A program made the position numbers and the translations under genes. The notes beneath the pieces are model-generated. The model searched no databases and was not told the DNA's origin. It worked only from the letters and a program-made list of their open reading frames with translations. From Neocallimastix lanati (nom. inval.) (taxonomy: Eukaryota > Neocallimastigomycota > Neocallimastigomycetes > Neocallimastigales > Neocallimastigaceae), in NCBI GenBank assembly GCA_016946835.1, contig JACVTC010000029.1, forward strand, positions 279,001 to 333,500: DNA of 54,500 nt. Direction: 5' to 3'. Within the stretch, counting starts at the first letter, position 1. Each line of letters starts with the position of its first letter. This document shows, in pieces, positions 51,609-54,500 of the stretch.

Positions 51609-51672
<64 letters not shown>
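51298..51672 (+). mobile_element. SINE-like retroposon with poly(A) tail and antisense tRNA 3'-end segment
   Basis: A body of about 314 bp with near-balanced base composition, in a window that is otherwise overwhelmingly A/T, is followed by 61 A's and flanked by A(n)CTAATA on both sides. That is the signature of LINE-type target-primed insertion of a polyadenylated plus-strand RNA. No long open frame. Structures: a 12-base palindrome ATGGGTACCCAT near 51317, hairpin ATATCACG/CGTGATAT near 51515-51538, and TGGTGCCATGCCGAGG plus a 17-base palindrome-like T-arm (CGAGG-ATTCGAA-CCTCG) near 51567-51597. Read on the minus strand the last part is a perfect tRNA 3' end: T-stem, TTCGAAT loop, acceptor strand and ACCA. 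No 5' tRNA half follows, and no clear plus-strand pol III box A was seen. Confidence 0.7.
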
Positions 51673-51674
<2 letters not shown>

Positions 51675-51678
51675 AATA

Positions 51679-52633
51679 TACACTTAAAAAAGTGTTAATA
51701 ATTAATTATTAAAAGAAATATTTTAATTATTAATAATATAATGTTAAAGTTTTTAGATAATTTGGTCTTAACGATTAGGTCAAGATGCCAAATTATAGTA
51801 ATTAATTAATAACTTAATTTTACTCTTATTTAAAACATATTGTTATTAGTAAATTTTATAATTAAGTTTTTTATTTAAAATATAAATTTTATTTAATCTT
51901 AATAATATTTTATTACATTATTATTTTATATAATTATTACTATAATTTAAATTACAATAATCCTACAAAGGATTAATCAAAGAATTTAAACATGTATTTA
52001 TATAAAATAATTAATTATTAAAATATTAATTATTAATATGAATATGTAAATAATATTAATATAAGTGTATTTAATATAAATAAAATATAAGAATCAAATA
52101 TTGCTAAATATTATATTTTATAATTAAAATATAATATGTAGAAATTAATTTAATGACAATCACGTGTTTACATTATTTAATATATATTAAATTCAATATG
52201 TTAATAATATTTAGTAATTAGTTGGCCTAGACTAATTCCTAAATATTTTAATAATAATTATTATATTATTAATTATTAATATTGAAATTCAAATAACTGA
52301 ATTATTGAAATTGAAATTGAAATTGAATTAAATGGAAATTCAATTATTATCTTAACATATAAAAAATAAATATAAAAAATAAATTGTTTATAAAAAAAAA
52401 GCAAAAATACTAATAAATGAAAATATTAAGAAATAAAAGAATAATAATAAAAAAAAATATATTTATTTAATTATATTATTATGATTACATATCTATTCAA
52501 GTAAAATTAATTATACTTGATTATGCATTTAAAACTATCTAATAACTTTCTCGCACACCTCTCTTAATACAGAGAAAATATTTTATTTTTATGCTATTTA
52601 ATTATAATTAATAATTTAATTAGTTGTTCTTGT
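51679..52633. other. Intergenic A+T-rich DNA
   Basis: No gene, long repeat or structured element recognised. Confidence 0.5.
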
Positions 52634-52966
52634 TGTGTGCATTTCGCAATTGTGCATTTCGCAAAATATGACTTAAAAAGTTTTTTTTAAAAAAAATAAA
52701 TATATAAATAAATATTGTTTATTTATTTATTATTTATTATTTATTATTATTTATTTATTATTTATTAATTATTTATTATATTTATTATTTATTATATTTA
52801 TTTATTAATTATTTATTATATTTATTATTTGTTATTATTTATTATTTAGTATTTATTTTTTATTATTTATTATTTATTTATTTAAAATATTTTATAATAA
52901 AATATTTAATTAATTAAAATATTTAAGCCACATTGTTTAATGCACAATTGCGAAATGATACACATT
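52634..52966. mobile_element. MITE-like element with inverted terminal repeats, about 330 bp
   Basis: The left end reads GTGTGCATTTCGCAATTGTG and continues to 'GACTTAAA'. The right end, read in reverse, is GTGTATCATTTCGCAATTGT and continues to 'GGCTTAAA'. Terminal repeats of about 43 bp match over most positions. The interior is TTTA/TTA repeat with no coding frame. A clear target-site duplication was not found. Confidence 0.5.
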
Positions 52967-53274
52967 CCTTAATATGAACTATTTAATGAGTTTTTATATA
53001 AAGTATTATATATATTAATAATAATTTAAGGAAATATTTAGAAAGCAAGCCACTTATAAAGAGCATTATAAAATCATTAGATATAAATTTGATATGTGAT
53101 ATTAATTTATGTTTGAATAATAAAAATAATTTTATGTTAATTAATTTGAATTTTTATTTTAATATTAGATATTTTGTTAATTATAAAGCAATATATATTA
53201 TTTAATTTATATTATAATAGATTAATTAATTCTAAATGACCTATGCTTATATTTAGCCATACAAAATGAAATTG

Positions 53275-54085
53275 TTGTAATATTGCATTTTGAAATGTGG
53301 CATATTATACAAAGTTACGTTTTTAAATAAATAATTATAAACAAACAAAAATTAATATTATTTTATTATAAAGATACTTTAATATTATTTTTAAACAACA
53401 TAATTGTATAAAAATATTAAGAATTTTTACAAAAGAAATTGTAAATGAATATTTACTTTTTACTAAAGTTTTTATTTATTTAAAAAACTTATTTAATGGA
53501 ACGTACATATTTTATTACATAAAATACAATACATGATTTAATAACTATATAAAAGAGGCTTTCTAAACTAATTTATTTATATCCTAAACTATTTAAACGA
53601 TATATATTATTATTATATATCAGTATTTATTTGTAATACACAATTTAATATTAAATAAAATTATAATAAAAATAAAAAGAATTAATTAAAGTTTTAATTA
53701 AAAATTTAAACTAAATTCTTTAAACAAAATTAATCAAGCATTCATAATTATAAATATGTTTTATTTTTTTAATAATTCATATTTAAAATAATTAACTCAT
53801 TTATATTCTAAATTAATTAATTATTTACTTATTTATTTATTTATTTATTATTTATTATTATTTATTATTATTTAGTATTTAGTATTTATTTATTTATTTA
53901 TGTATTTATGTATTTATTTATTTATTTATTATTTACTAATTATTTATTTATTTATTATTTACTAATTATTTATTTATTTATTATTTACTAGTTATTTATT
54001 TATTTATTATTTACTAGTTATTTATTTATAAATGTATTAAAAAAAAATGAGTTAAATGCCACATTGAAAAAATGTATTACGTTCG
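53275..54085. mobile_element. Second inverted-repeat element, possibly of the same family
   Basis: The left arm 'GTAATATTGCATTTTGAAAT' with GTGGCAT, and the right arm read in reverse ('GTAATACATTTTTTCAATGT' with GGCATTTAAC), share about 25 of 32 bases. 'AATGTGGC' is shared with the right terminal repeat of the 52634-52966 element. The interior of about 750 bp is A/T-rich with TTTA/TTA arrays (53820-54030) and no gene. Confidence 0.35.
53820..54030. repeat. TTTA/TTA array with a 30-bp higher-order unit
   Basis: The block 'TTATTTACTA(A/G)TTATTTATTTA' recurs four times in a row at about 53928-54028, after plain TTTA repeats. Confidence 0.85.
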
Positions 54086-54500
54086 TTCAAATATTACTTT
54101 CTCTGCATAGCATCTATTCCGAGAAAATCAATTATATTTATTACATTTATTAAATACATTAAGAAAAAAAAAAGGCGATACTTGTAATAAAAAACTATAA
54201 TTTTAAAGTAATTAATTTTTTTATCTAAATTAAACTTTTGATTAAACCTTAAATTTAATAATAAATTATCGACCAATATTCCTACGAGCTAATTTTCTTA
54301 ATATTAACAGAATAAATATATTGATAAATATATTTATATATCATATACAGGAAGTTAAAATGTACAATACATTATAAATATATAATTTTCCATAAAATAG
54401 TTAATTCTTTAATTTGCTTTGAGAAAACAGATATCCTTATTATCCTTAATTATCATTTTACATATTATTATTTACTAGTATAGTTTATAAAATAATATTA
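54086..54500. other. Intergenic DNA to the window end
   Basis: No gene recognised; a few frames of about 60 codons are not protein-like. Confidence 0.5.

Overview
The window looks like nuclear DNA of an anaerobic gut fungus (Neocallimastigomycota: Neocallimastix, Piromyces, Anaeromyces or Orpinomyces type). This is an inference from the extreme A+T content, hundreds of bases of TTTA/TTA/TTTTTA microsatellite between genes, A+T-rich GT-AG introns, and the gene set: a secreted CotH-kinase protein with a GPI-type tail, a secreted protein ending in a fungal CBM1 cellulose-binding module, Cys- and Ser-rich surface proteins and ankyrin-repeat genes. No species marker (rRNA, complete tRNA) is present. 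Layout: 1-6.8 kb holds an ankyrin-repeat gene with a decayed copy of its 5' part upstream, then long microsatellites. 6.9-7.8 kb is an intact short-chain dehydrogenase. 10.7-11.7 kb (minus) is a two-exon gene for a secreted Ser/Gly-rich protein with a hydrophobic C-terminal tail. 16.5-18.0 kb (minus) is the small (glutaminase) subunit of carbamoyl-phosphate synthase with an organelle-type presequence. 22.1-24.0 kb (minus) is a D5/P4-type superfamily 3 helicase of viral or plasmid type, next to a 0.4-kb tandem duplication. 26.1-29.5 kb (minus) is a complete eight-exon CotH-kinase gene. 33.4-35.1 kb is a three-exon ArfGAP. 39.9-41.2 kb is the CBM1 protein, broken by one missing base. 42.35-48.67 kb is a nearly complete, young Ty1/Copia retrotransposon on the minus strand. 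51.3-51.7 kb is a strikingly G+C-richer retroposon (SINE-like) with a long poly(A) and target-site duplication. The last 2 kb hold inverted-repeat (MITE-like) structures. The genes do not form an operon or an obvious cluster; they are housekeeping genes (CPSase, ArfGAP, SDR) and secreted plant-cell-wall or surface proteins set among mobile DNA. Most unusual points: (1) the Copia leader carries five tandem 64-65-bp units, each an RNA hairpin with an invariant 22-nt loop, one compensatory pair change and one G.U wobble that pairs only in the sense RNA; (2) next to its 5' LTR lies a stretch resembling the 5' half and anticodon loop of tRNA-Lys(CUU), suggesting half-tRNA priming; (3) a single amber codon sits where the conserved Trp of the RT should be; (4) the SINE-like retroposon contains the exact complement of a CCA-ended tRNA 3' end; (5) several decayed genes are stopped mainly at codons one C-to-T change from Gln or Arg. 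Multi-exon structures were built by eye from splice sites and reading frames; no alignment or database search was run.
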